Shown here: one piece after another, positions 48,365 to 56,463 of the stretch
Position numbering within the stretch: position 1 is the first letter of the stretch
How the letters are laid out: the number at the start of each line of letters is the position of its first letter
Assembly (NCBI GenBank): GCA_910575255.1
Contig: CAJTEM010000004.1
Location: forward strand, 1 to 64,000
Origin: Lachnospiraceae bacterium
GTDB lineage: Bacteria > Bacillota > Clostridia > Lachnospirales > Lachnospiraceae
Direction of reading: 5' to 3'
DNA: 64,000 bases
The notes under the pieces: generated by a model
What the model was told of the DNA's origin: nothing
The model's input: the letters and a program-made list of their open reading frames with translations, nothing else
The model's database searches: none
Position numbers and translations under genes: made by a program

Positions 48365-48574
48365 ATGAATATAAACAAAAGGAAACCATTGACAAGCCTT
48401 GAGTATGCCGGGATGGAATCTCTTCTTGACCGGATTATCAATGCCTATGAGGAATACCAGGGAATCCCGGAGTATGACCGGACTCCCGCAAAAGAAGTCA
48501 GCCGGAGGACAGAGAATGGAATGGAAATCTTTGACGGTGAATATAACTGCTACCGGATTGAGGATTTCCTGTGA
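48365..48574 (+). CDS. Small mobile-element protein, unknown
   Basis: A 69-residue acidic protein: 'LTSLEYAGMESLLDRIINAY' then 'EEYQGIPEYDRTPAKEVS'. No recognised domain. AAAGGA precedes the ATG. Its stop overlaps the GTG of the next gene (GTGA), so it is co-translated with it. Small genes like this accompany methyltransferases on integrative elements. Confidence 0.5.
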   Translation: MNINKRKPLTSLEYAGMESLLDRIINAYEEYQGIPEYDRTPAKEVSRRTENGMEIFDGEYNCYRIEDFL

Positions 48575-48753
48575 AATGTTTCTTCCCTATTGATGACACG
48601 CTTGTCATGGCAGGGCACAGACTGACGGGAAGTGAGAAAGAAGAATGCTTTGATCCCGTTCCTGACGCTATGATTGACGTCACGGAATTTCTGGACGAAA
48701 CCTACATAGACGTGGACCGGCTGCTTGAGAAGGTCAGCCAGATTGATAAATAG
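48571..48753 (+). CDS. Small acidic protein, unknown
   Basis: A 60-residue acidic protein from GTG 48571: 'MKCFFPIDDTLVMAGHRLTG', then a helix 'DVTEFLDETYIDVDRLLEKV'. Coupled to the gene before it by a GTGA overlap. No family recognised; the strong negative charge could suggest DNA mimicry, which is only a guess. Confidence 0.45.
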   Translation: MKCFFPIDDTLVMAGHRLTGSEKEECFDPVPDAMIDVTEFLDETYIDVDRLLEKVSQIDK

Positions 48754-48769
48754 AAAGGACCATACGATT

Positions 48770-49075
48770 ATGAAAAAGATTATTGAAGGAAAAACTTATA
48801 ACACGGAAACAGCCTTGCTCCTGGGAGACTGGCAGAACCTTTGGAAAGGTGATTATCATTATTGCAGGGAAGAACTGTACCGCACAAGGAAGGGAACCTA
48901 TTTCCTTTATGGAGAGGGTGGAGCCTTGAGCTGCTATGCAAGATATATTGGTGGTTCGGCTACTGGCGGTGCCGATTTCCAGGTTCTGTCAGACAGAGAG
49001 GCAAAGGAATGGGCAGAAAAAAAGCTGTCTGCTGAGGAATACTGTAAGATATTTGGTAAACCAGAGGAAGGGTAG
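48770..49075 (+). CDS. Mobile-element-associated conserved protein
   Basis: A 101-residue protein from ATG 48770: 'MKKIIEGKTYNTETALLLGD', 'CREELYRTRKGTYFLYGEGG' and 'FQVLSDREAKEWAEKKLSAE'. I recall similar small proteins of this layout on many Firmicutes integrative and conjugative elements, where the function is unknown. AAAGGACCATACGATT precedes the start, 16 nt after the previous gene. Confidence 0.6.
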   Translation: MKKIIEGKTYNTETALLLGDWQNLWKGDYHYCREELYRTRKGTYFLYGEGGALSCYARYIGGSATGGADFQVLSDREAKEWAEKKLSAEEYCKIFGKPEEG

Positions 49076-49085
49076 GAAAAACATA

Positions 49086-49114
49086 TTGACTTCACCCTGA
49101 AAAAATGCTATGAT
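49086..49114 (+). promoter_or_regulatory. Consensus promoter for antisense RNA
   Basis: TTGACT, a 17-bp spacer and TATGAT. It would start a transcript near 49121 that has no reading frame with a ribosome site and ends at the terminator at 49192-49231. Confidence 0.75.
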
Positions 49115-49120
49115 GAATTT

Positions 49121-49231
49121 GTAATAGAAAAAGGCGGCGATGTAGCTGCCGCCTATTGGTGAATTACTGATTGCTTGTGCAATCATCATTCGACCCATCA
49201 GACGCCGGCAAGCTAGCTGATGGGTCTTTTT
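49121..49231 (+). ncRNA. Predicted antisense RNA antitoxin
   Basis: About 110 nt from the strong promoter at 49086-49114. It has a hairpin AGGCGGC/GCCGCCT (49132-49154) and ends with GACCCATCAG/CTGATGGGTC (49192-49226) plus TTTTT. It is antisense to the 3' part of the minus-strand membrane-peptide gene (49164-49358); the first hairpin doubles as that gene's own terminator on the other strand. This overlapped-tail layout is that of txpA-RatA-type type I toxin-antitoxin pairs. Confidence 0.65.
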
Positions 49232-49358
49232 CTGTCTCTGCCTTATCCCGCTTTATGTAAGGTTTACACTTCTGGACTAATGAAACCAGCCCGTTAAGGC
49301 CGCCCACAATGCCCGCAAAGATACTCACAACACGGCTCAGGACTTCTAAGAAGAACAT
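49164..49358 (-). CDS. Small membrane peptide, candidate type I toxin
   Basis: A 64-residue peptide from the ATG at 49358, with AGGAGG nine bases upstream (the earlier in-frame ATG at 49367 overlaps the ribosome site). Residues 1-30 form one membrane helix (MFFLEVLSRVVSIFAGIVGG then LNGLVSLV), followed by a basic patch (KCKPYIKRDK) and a polar tail. A minus-strand -10 box TATAAT at 49485-49490 gives a structured leader of about 120 nt. A convergent antisense RNA overlaps its 3' end. All of this fits a pore-forming type I toxin; toxicity itself is inferred. Confidence 0.6.
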   Translation of the reverse strand: MFFLEVLSRVVSIFAGIVGGLNGLVSLVQKCKPYIKRDKAETEKDPSASLPASDGSNDDCTSNQ

Positions 49359-49582
49359 AGACCACATCCTCCTTTCTCTGGTGTTTGCACACCTGCGGCA
49401 CGAACCTAAACTGCTTTAAGTCCGTCCCGAAGGTGCGCATTCTCCAAATAGGGAGTGCTGCCCGCTTTTCTCTGATGTAAGGCTATTATAAGGGATTTAC
49501 GAAAAGAATGGAATACCTAAAAGAATGAAATTTGTCGAAAATAAAAACCCACCGGAATCTCTTCCGATGAGTTTAAAGTTAA

Positions 49583-49683
49583 TTACTGAAAATATACGTT
49601 ATCGGGTGTTGGGAAGTCAAGATTCAACACCTGATTAGATCCCATATAGGCAGTTCCATTCACTCTGATGTAATATACAGAAG
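49583..49683 (-). pseudogene. C-terminal remnant of a minus-strand gene
   Basis: The minus strand reads SVYYIRVNGTAYMGSNQVLN then LDFPTPDNVYFQ and a stop, followed by a good minus-strand terminator (CATCGGAA/TTCCGGTG then TTTTT at about 49570-49540). The upstream part is missing exactly where the IS256 left end begins, so the insertion cut this gene. The parent protein is not recognised. Confidence 0.55.
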
Positions 49684-51312
49684 GTAGTGTAAAATAGTTT
49701 GTGTCTTTGGAAGAAAATGGCTTCTTTTTGGTAAGAATTCAGATATGACAATTCTTATTGAAAAGGAGCATTTTTATGGCAGTAGCTAAGGAGCAAATTC
49801 GACAGATTATTTCACAAAACAACCTTTCCAGCGTCGCAGATGTCTATTCCCTTCTCAAAGAAAGTTTTAAGGACATCCTTCAGGAACTTATGGAGGCAGA
49901 ACTGGATGCTACACTCGGATATGAAAAAACCAGAAAAGGGATCTGGCTACGGACAATAAGCGCAATGGACATTCCCCGAAAACCCTCAAAAGCCAGTATG
50001 GCGAATTTCAGATCGAGGTGCCCAGGGACCGGAATGGGGAATTCGAACCAAAGCTTATCCCCAAATACCAGCGTGACATTTCCGGGATTGAGGAGAAGAT
50101 CATCTCCCTGTATGCGAGAGGGAGGAGTACCAGAGATATCCATGACCAGCTAAAGGATCTTTATGGGCTTGAGCTGTCCGCAGAGATGGTCCGTAAGATT
50201 ACGGATAAGATTCTGCCCCAGGTCAAGGAGTGGCAGTCCCGCCCTCTGTCCCCCATCTACCCTTTTGTCTTTATGGATTGCATCCATTATAAGGTAAGGG
50301 AAGAGGGAAGAATTTTGAGCCGGGCAGCTTATGTGGTTTTGGGTGTCACAACGGAAGGGTGTAAAGAGATCCTCAGTATCACGGTGGGAGCCAATGAGAC
50401 CAGAAAGTTCTGGCTGGGGATGTTAAATGACCTGAAAAACCGCGGATTAAAGGATGTCCTGTTCTTTTGTGTCGACGGGCTGTCCGGTTTTAAGGAAGCA
50501 ATCAGCGCTGTCTATCCCCAGGCCCAGATCCAGAGATGCGTGATCCATATGCTGCGCAACTCCTTCAAATATGTCAACTACAGCGACCTGAAGAAATTTT
50601 CCAATGACTTCAAAGCAGTATATAACGCCCCAAATGAAGCGGCGGCGTATTCCGAACTGGAAGGCCTGAAAGAGAAATGGGGAAAAAGTATCCGTATGCA
50701 ATCAGTAACTGGGAAAACAATTGGGAAGATGTGAGTTCTTTTTTTCAGTTTTCAGAGGAAATCAGAAAGATCATGTACACGACAAACATCATTGAGGGGC
50801 TGAACCGCCAGTACCGAAAGGTGACGAAAACGAAAAGTGTGTTTCCCAGTGACCAGTCCTTGGAGAAGATGCGGTATCTGGCCAGTGAGAACATCACAAA
50901 GAAATGGACCCAGAGATACCGAGGCTGGGATCAGGTGCTCAACCAGCTGATCGTCCTATACGGGGAAAGGCTGACCCAGTATTTATAAAAAGAAAAAGCC
51001 AGGGCGGCTCCAAGTGAAAAGGCAGCCGTCCCAGACTTATTCCATCGGCATTCAGAGTATTGCCAGAAAAGCCCAGACTTATTCCTGAGGCCGGGTGTGG
51101 GCAGAGCCCACAAAAAGCAGACTTTGAGATGTCTTTATTTTGGTGCGAAAAAATCAGATAATGATGTATAAAGAATCCCGTAGTGGTTATACTATAAATA
51201 GAAAGAACATTCGACAGCAGGAAATTCATGGAATCGACAACAAAAAGTTACATATCGAACTCTTATCAGGGAAATCTAAATTTCTATAGACACAAAATTC
51301 CTTACACCCTCC
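49684..51312 (+). mobile_element. IS256-family insertion sequence, decayed
   Basis: The left end GGTAGTGTAAAATAGTTTGTGTC begins at about 49683; the right end GACACAAAATTCCTTACACCCTCC at 51289-51312 is its imperfect inverted copy. Between them lies a frameshifted IS256-type transposase and about 300 nt of 3' sequence with the direct repeat CCCAGACTTATTCC. The total of about 1.63 kb is slightly long for the family. Confidence 0.7.
49776..50988 (+). pseudogene. IS256-family transposase with two frameshifts
   Basis: The reading frame starts MAVAKEQIRQIISQNNLSSV and shows IS256 features: 'ELMEAELDATLGYEK', 'PFVFMDCIHYKVREEG' (first catalytic Asp), 'VLFFCVDGLSGFKEAISAVY' (second Asp), 'QRCVIHMLRNSFKYV' and 'TNIIEGLNRQYRKVTKTKSV' (catalytic Glu). 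The frame is broken near 49940 (after GYEK) and again near 50690 in an A-run (GGGGAAAAAG), where one base appears lost. With both repairs it would be about 400 residues, the normal length. It is therefore inactive as it stands. Confidence 0.88.
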
Positions 51313-51335
51313 CCAACAAAAAAGTGGGAGTTTTT
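51309..51335 (+). terminator. Terminator at IS256 right end
   Basis: CTCCC pairs with GGGAG around a loop with an A-run, followed by TTTTT. It overlaps the inner edge of the IS right end. Confidence 0.5.
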
Positions 51336-51506
51336 CAGTGCCCTCATCTTTCAAAAGTTTTCTCCAATTCTAAATTTTTTCGCCTGCCTAAACAATTCCG
51401 CTTTTGATTTGCCTGCGCTGTTAAAAGCCCTGTCATAAGATCCGGATTCTCTGTTTCATTTGTATCCCTAATCAAATCTCTTATTACAAACGCTTTTTCT
51501 TTCAAT

Positions 51507-51542
51507 ATTTAAGGAAACGCTTTCATCAGCGTCTCCTTAAAT
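51507..51542. terminator. Long hairpin, terminator of the minus-strand gene
   Basis: ATTTAAGGAAACGCT pairs with AGCGTCTCCTTAAAT (one mismatch) around TTCATC. It lies directly after the stop of the minus-strand membrane protein gene at 51551. T-rich sequence flanks it only weakly. Confidence 0.5.
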
Positions 51543-51550
51543 GGAACATA

Positions 51551-52279
51551 TTACTTGGGGTCAGCTTCCTCGTTGAGGGGCTTATGGTTGCTGTCCATGT
51601 AGTTCTTTTTCCCGAAGGGAACGTAATTTTCATCCAGCAAAATTAAGTTTCCGTTTCCCAAATCAGGGAATTGCCGCGCAACCTCCTTGAGTACCTCCCA
51701 TTCGTCTCTGGCATTTTCTTTGTTGTCCTCCTCCACCTGTCTTAGCGCCGCTTGAATAGACTGCTGATCTGCCGTTCCCCAGTAGAGAGGATGGGGCTGG
51801 AAGGAAGAATGGTAATCGCCGCCCTCATAGCAGAAAAAACAGGAACAGGGGATTTTTTCAAATAAAATTTTTTGCGCCCCGTCAAGTTCCTTCACTTCCA
51901 GACAGTAGCATCCATTGACGGTTGCTGCACCATCCCGCGCGGTCATGTTTGCGATTGCCATGATGGTGAGGGGGCTCGTTTTCACGATCATGCCGGGAAC
52001 CAAGAGCCCTTCCTCGTACATTTCCCGTAAATATTCGTCAGAAAATTTTCCGACAGCCCGCCATAGAAAAAACAATGCAAGAAGGAAACAGATAACGGCG
52101 GGAATCCAGCTTTTAAACAAAGAAATTCCTGCCATACATAGGAAGCACACGCTGATTATCGCGGAGCTTCTCCGTTTTTTGACGACGGCTTTTATTATTT
52201 CATCCTTTTGCCGTATCCGGCTCACATCTGCATGGATGCCGGATTTTACACTTGCCTCAAATTGTGAATAATCGACCAT
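51551..52279 (-). CDS. Membrane protein with two TM segments, unknown
   Basis: A 242-residue minus-strand protein. Residues about 38-75 form a two-helix hairpin in the membrane (AIISVCFLCMAGISLFKSWI then PAVICFLLALFFLWRAVG). The remainder is soluble, with 'LLVPGMIVKTSPLTIMAIAN' as in DUF3239-type proteins and a Cys-rich stretch (IPCSCFFCYEGGDYHSSF). 'GTADQQSIQAALRQVEEDNK' follows. GGAGG precedes the ATG. It could belong to a secretion- or envelope-linked module, but I cannot assign a function. Confidence 0.65.
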   Translation of the reverse strand: MVDYSQFEASVKSGIHADVSRIRQKDEIIKAVVKKRRSSAIISVCFLCMAGISLFKSWIPAVICFLLALFFLWRAVGKFSDEYLREMYEEGLLVPGMIVKTSPLTIMAIANMTARDGAATVNGCYCLEVKELDGAQKILFEKIPCSCFFCYEGGDYHSSFQPHPLYWGTADQQSIQAALRQVEEDNKENARDEWEVLKEVARQFPDLGNGNLILLDENYVPFGKKNYMDSNHKPLNEEADPK

Positions 52280-52571
52280 TTTTCCTCCGTTTCTTACGCT
52301 TCTGTAAATTGCTAATATTTTTTATGGATATATTCAGTAAAAATTCGATAAAATCAGATAGAAACGAAACACGACAGCAATAAATTTACTGTTTTTCAAA
52401 TCTTAATTATCTTAAATCTTATTTTTTTACCATTATTATCTATTGCCAGAATAATTCCGGTTTTCCCGGTACAACTTCCCGTTTGTTGTTGTGTTCAGTT
52501 TAGCATATTTATAGAATATTTACAAGATTCCATGTATGAAAAAGCAAAAGGATGAATTCCTTACTTGACAA
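52280..52571. other. AT-rich intergenic stretch
   Basis: No gene is seen in these 290 nt. The part near 52290-52360 is AT-rich and probably holds the promoter of the minus-strand gene. It ends with ATTCCTTACTTGACA (52556-52570), identical to 44713-44727. Confidence 0.4.
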
Positions 52572-52739
52572 TGCGGCAACGAATTGATGAGCCAGGATGA
52601 GCTTGCGGTGATGGACGGAGGAAAATGTATCCTCCAGCTGCGGGGCGTCCGCCCGTTTTTGTCGGATAAATATGACATTAGCAAGCACCCAAATTTCCAG
52701 TACACCACCGATACAGACAAGAAGAACGCCTTTGACATG
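52572..52739 (+). pseudogene. VirD4/TraG coupling protein, C-terminal fragment
   Basis: The frame reads CGNELMSQDELAVMDGGKCI then LQLRGVRPFLSDKYDISKHP and ends near DKKNAFDM. This is the C-terminal region of VirD4/TraG-type coupling proteins of conjugative elements. The preceding 500 or so residues are absent; the cut lies directly after the 15-bp repeat. At about 52738 it runs into an IS200/IS605 transposase fragment in another frame. Confidence 0.75.
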
Positions 52740-53112
52740 CTACCGAAAACCCGTGCTGATGGGAAAGATCGCGGTAAGAACAAGAGAACTGATACGGAAG
52801 ATATGCCAGACAAATGATGTGGAGATTCTGGCCGGGTATGTAGGGAAGGATCACATACATCTCCTGGTATCGGTACTGCCACACCTGTCGGCAAGCAAGC
52901 TGGTCCAGTATATGAAGGGGAACACGTCCCGAAAATTACAGATGGAATATGAAGAGTTGAATAAGGAGTTCTGGGGCCGCCATCTATGGGCAAGAGGATA
53001 TTTTGTAGCCAGCAGTGGGAACGTAACGGACGAGATCATACAAGAATATATCAAAAATCAGGATTTAGAAGAACGAAAGAAGAGCGATAATTTCGAGGTC
53101 GGACAACTTTAG
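52738..53112 (+). pseudogene. tnpA: IS200/IS605 TnpA transposase, N-terminally truncated
   Basis: The frame from about 52738 reads CYRKPVLMGKIAVRTRELIR, then 'GYVGKDHIHLLVSVLPHLSA' (the HUH motif HIH) and 'YMKGNTSRKLQMEYEELNKE', with 'GYFVASSGNVTDEIIQEYI' (catalytic Tyr region). Only the first 20 or so residues are missing, replaced by the coupling-protein fragment. The HUH and Tyr motifs survive, but no normal start remains. Confidence 0.82.
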
Positions 53113-53130
53113 GCTGCTACAGCAGCCAGC

Positions 53131-53163
53131 CTAAACCCACCGGCTTCAGCCGGTGGTGGTTTA
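53131..53163 (+). mobile_element. IS200/IS605 right-end hairpin
   Basis: AAACCCACCGGC-TTCA-GCCGGTGGTGGTTT is the subterminal hairpin typical of the right end of IS200/IS605 elements, 20 nt after the tnpA stop. It marks the element's right boundary. Confidence 0.75.
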
Positions 53164-53310
53164 GTTTATGCGTCCGAATGGCTCTATGCTGTTCGGGCGC
53201 ATTTCTGTTTCTATGGAGTCTCGGGCCATTGTCTACAAGCTGGACCGGAACAGCCGCCAGATTAAAAGAGCAGGGAGTCAGCGCAGAGGTTGCCTATGTT
53301 TCGCCGTTTT
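53164..53310. other. Degraded sequence, no assignable gene
   Basis: A frame ending EQGVSAEVAYVSPFLT and a stop (to 53317) looks like the tail of a lost coding sequence, but I cannot name it. Nothing else is seen before the lipoprotein promoter. Confidence 0.35.
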
Positions 53311-53314
53311 TGAC

Positions 53315-53343
53315 TTGATATAAGAAATCTTTTTTGGTATAAT
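53315..53343 (+). promoter_or_regulatory. Promoter of lipoprotein gene
   Basis: TTGATA, a 17-bp spacer and TATAAT, 45 nt before the ATG at 53388; AAAGGAGAGAGG is the ribosome site. Confidence 0.75.
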
Positions 53344-53387
53344 TTTTCGATAGATCGATACCAGATGATACCAAAGGAGAGAGGATT

Positions 53388-55148
53388 ATGAAGAAACGGC
53401 TATGGATGGTTCTGGGCAGCCTGACGCTTGCGTGTTTGACTGCATGCGGCCAGACGAAAACCCCGGCGGAATCCAAATGGGATGCTGCCAAAAAGGCAGA
53501 TGATACGGCGGCCTACGTGACGGAGCACAGGGAGGAGCTAGATGTCCTGAGAGCAGAGGCGGAGTCTGCAGAGACCTTGGGACAGCAGTTCAAGGCAGTG
53601 GCGCTTCTTTGCATGGCAGAGTATCAGGATAATCTTTCCTCCGGTGATGATTCGAATCTCACCGGATGGGTCAATCATGATGTATTTCAGTTTGATTATC
53701 CCAATACCTCCGCTTATGCAGATCAGTATTTTGCCAGCATTAACAAAGATGAGACAGCCTTCTGGGAGTCATTGAAGGATGCTTATTATCCTTATGACTA
53801 CTTCCTTCCCATGATTGCCGCCACAGAGAATCTGGACGGGGAGATTGTGTCCAAGCTGCTGAACGGAACAGCTCTGGAAGGCACGTGTAAGACAAAGCTG
53901 GAAGAGGCGATTGAGGCCTGGGTTGAGAACAGGCCGGGACAGATCGTAGCCTCAGGGGATCAGCTGATGGAAATGGGATATTTTGATGACTGGAATTCCG
54001 GTGAGTGGACAGGGACCTACCTTTCCAACAGCACGGATCTGTATCGGATCCGCACAAAGACAGCAGAGGATGGGCTGGCCTATATCCGTTATATAAGGGA
54101 TGTTATGCTTCCCGGAATGGAGGGAAAGATCAGCAGAGACAGCTATTGCAAGACATCGGAAATCACCGGAGAGGAGTATTATTCCACGGATCTGGCAGTT
54201 TCCATTGGGGAAGAGCTGCAGCTGGCAGAGCCAACCGGGGAAAATCTTCCGGAGACCATAGATCTGGAAGGGAAAAAGGTTGCCGCATTCTATCACAATC
54301 CCACGGCAGGAGAGGATGTGGATGCTCCTCCGTCCTGGCGGATCCTGGGCGATTTTATGATGGGGCTTCCAGAGGAGGAGCTTCCGGCAACACTGGCTGA
54401 GGCAGATTATTATCTTGTCCTGACAGCAGACCATCAGTTCGGCAATTACTATCAGAGCCAGAGCGGGAAGCCTCTTGACATACAGGCAGTCTATTCCAGC
54501 ACATCCTTGGATCTCTATGATGCCGCCACAGGAGCATTTCTCCGCCATATCGGAAAGGTGATGGAGAATCCCTCGAATACGATTGTCAGGAACATGGACA
54601 GGGACGGCTCCCAGTATCCGGAGCTGACAAATGCAGATGTCCTTTCTTACATTTATCACAATATCAATGATCCGGACAGCTACCAGGTATTGCTGGATCA
54701 CACCAGTGGTTCAGAGCCACTGCAGGCTGGCGGCACCGGCCTTTTGGGACCCTGGGAGATAACCATGAAGTCTTATGAGGTCGTGAAATCTTTTGATGAT
54801 AATTTTTACACCTATTCTGCCAGCGACGGCTGCCAGATTGTGCGGGGGTATTTTACGGTTACGAACCGGGGCTTCCAAAAGGACAGCTTCCTTGCCGGTG
54901 ATCTTCATCTGACTTCGGATTATGCGATGTTTGCGTGTGTCATGGACGAGAGCGAGGAGAATTATTATCCGGCAACCGATGCCATGACATACAGTGAGTG
55001 CCTGAACGGAAAGTCCCTGGAGGTCGGGGAGACGAAGGAAGGAGAGGTACTCTTTGAAGTGCCGGACGAGGCGCTCTCAGGAGGAAGTCCTTTGTACCTG
55101 ACCTTTAATCTGGGGAATCAGATGCTCAAATTTTCCATAAATGAGTAG
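53388..55148 (+). CDS. Secreted lipoprotein, unknown function
   Basis: A 586-residue protein with a lipoprotein signal: basic start MKKRLWMVLG, a hydrophobic core and lipobox 'LTAC' with Cys20. The mature protein is acidic and shows 'TEHREELDVLRAEAESAETL', a central region with 'EYYSTDLAVSIGEELQLAEP', and a C-terminal beta-rich domain from about residue 450 ('GPWEITMKSYEVVKSFDDNF', 'GYFTVTNRGFQKDSFLAGDL') resembling DUF4352-type immunoglobulin-like folds. It sits on the outer face of the membrane. It has its own promoter and is separated from the next gene by the long palindromic region. Confidence 0.75.
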   Translation: MKKRLWMVLGSLTLACLTACGQTKTPAESKWDAAKKADDTAAYVTEHREELDVLRAEAESAETLGQQFKAVALLCMAEYQDNLSSGDDSNLTGWVNHDVFQFDYPNTSAYADQYFASINKDETAFWESLKDAYYPYDYFLPMIAATENLDGEIVSKLLNGTALEGTCKTKLEEAIEAWVENRPGQIVASGDQLMEMGYFDDWNSGEWTGTYLSNSTDLYRIRTKTAEDGLAYIRYIRDVMLPGMEGKISRDSYCKTSEITGEEYYSTDLAVSIGEELQLAEPTGENLPETIDLEGKKVAAFYHNPTAGEDVDAPPSWRILGDFMMGLPEEELPATLAEADYYLVLTADHQFGNYYQSQSGKPLDIQAVYSSTSLDLYDAATGAFLRHIGKVMENPSNTIVRNMDRDGSQYPELTNADVLSYIYHNINDPDSYQVLLDHTSGSEPLQAGGTGLLGPWEITMKSYEVVKSFDDNFYTYSASDGCQIVRGYFTVTNRGFQKDSFLAGDLHLTSDYAMFACVMDESEENYYPATDAMTYSECLNGKSLEVGETKEGEVLFEVPDEALSGGSPLYLTFNLGNQMLKFSINE

Positions 55149-55166
55149 AGATTTCTGTCTATGAGC

Positions 55167-56063
55167 AATGTCGTTTAGTTAAGTTTTACCAAAAGGTCCG
55201 CCATGAAAAAAGGAGCGGAAAGGGACCAGAAATGGTCTGCTGCTTTTTCCGGTTTCGGGATCAAGAATTCCTAAAATTCTCGATTTTTGTTAAAAGCGAA
55301 ACGAAAAATTCAGGAATTTAAGGACTTCTAAATCCCTGCAAAGTCAAAAGCAGCAGACCATTTCTGGTCCCTTTCCACTCCTTTTTCCATGGCTGAACAT
55401 ATCTTTGTCTAAACTAAATGACATTGGCCCGTGAATTGTAACCTTTTGCCGGTTACTTTTCACGGGGTGGGGTTCCGGAAGGTACGCTCTGGAAAAAGGC
55501 TTCCCCGGCTTGCGGGTTTCGGATGCAGAAACTCTAAGCTTGCAGAAATCTGCTAAAAGCAGTGTCAAAAATACAGAACTCGCTTCGCTCAGACAGCTGT
55601 ATTTTTGACACTGACGCAGATTCCTGCGAGCTAAGAGTTTCTATGCATCCTGCAAACGCAGGCCGGGGAAGCCTTTTTCCAGAGCTGGTATCTACCAGCC
55701 TTGAAAGAATAGAGAACGGGATGTTCAGCCTTGGAACAAGGGGAGGGCTGCAGCGGAAAATGGTCTACGGATGTTGACTTTGCAGAGATTTAGAAGTCCT
55801 TAAATTTCTGAGTTTTGCGTGGAAACGAAAATTCACACTGTTTGAGCGTAGCGAGTTTGTGAATTTTCGTTTCGTTTTTCGCCTAAGCGCACAGGAAAAT
55901 GCGCCAGTGACGCATTTTATCGTGAGCAAAAATCGGAAATTTTAGGAATTCTTGATCTCGAAACCGGAAACATCCGCAGACCATTTTCCGCTGCGGCCCT
56001 CCCCTTGTTCCAAGGCGTACCTTCTGGAACCTCACCCCACCCCGTGAACAGTAACTTTTGCCG
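55167..56063. repeat. Mosaic of three long inverted-repeat hairpins
   Basis: Hairpin A spans 55167-55425 (core arms 55205-55246 against 55348-55390, near perfect). Hairpin B spans 55487-55684 with arms of about 90 nt, ending in CAGTGTCAAAAATACAG and its complement around a 20-nt loop. Hairpin C has 43-nt arms at 55733-55775 and 55969-56011 with only two differences. Parts of A's loop reappear inverted inside C, and 55431-55482 reappears inverted at 56013-56063. No gene is present. Confidence 0.85.
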
Positions 56064-56094
56064 GGCAGGATCGAAAAAATCGGCAAATTAATAC

Positions 56095-56123
56095 TTGCGC
56101 AATAAAGAAAATGATGCTATACT
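56095..56123 (+). promoter_or_regulatory. Promoter for surface-protein genes
   Basis: TTGCGC, a 17-bp spacer and TATACT. It lies about 340 nt before the gene at 56464, leaving a long leader. A possible 42-codon frame at 56236-56364 lies in that leader without a clear ribosome site. Confidence 0.5.
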
Positions 56124-56370
56124 GATTCTACTAATCGCAGATATTCCTTCTGCAATAGTTCAGGGACAGCGGTTTGCTGTCTGTCGGGTACTTCTTTAAG
56201 GAGTGCATCTGGCTGATCGCCGGAGATTACCATTGATGAAAAACGGAATTTCGGGAAAAGAGGGTGATTCCTATGATTTAAGGGCAAAAGCCATAGAGTA
56301 TTATGTTTTTTTCAACACTTTGTTTTTGATTCACGGAAGTCGTATCAGACGGTTGTGTGGGTAATCATTC

Positions 56371-56390
56371 GGAATTCGGATCCGAATTCC
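56371..56390. promoter_or_regulatory. 20-bp perfect palindrome
   Basis: GGAATTCGGATCCGAATTCC is exactly self-complementary, 74 nt before the start of the surface-protein gene at 56464. It could be an operator, or a hairpin in the leader RNA. Confidence 0.6.
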
Positions 56391-56463
56391 ATATTTTTAG
56401 AAAATCGTGAGGTTTCCTCAAACATTCAGAGAGAAAGTTCAGCCACAGGGCAGAAAGGATGGA

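Noticed and set aside
55560-55613. Ordinary transcription terminator at the core of hairpin B
   Set aside because: The stem is far longer than a terminator and is embedded in a larger inverted repeat without a clean T-run after the arm.
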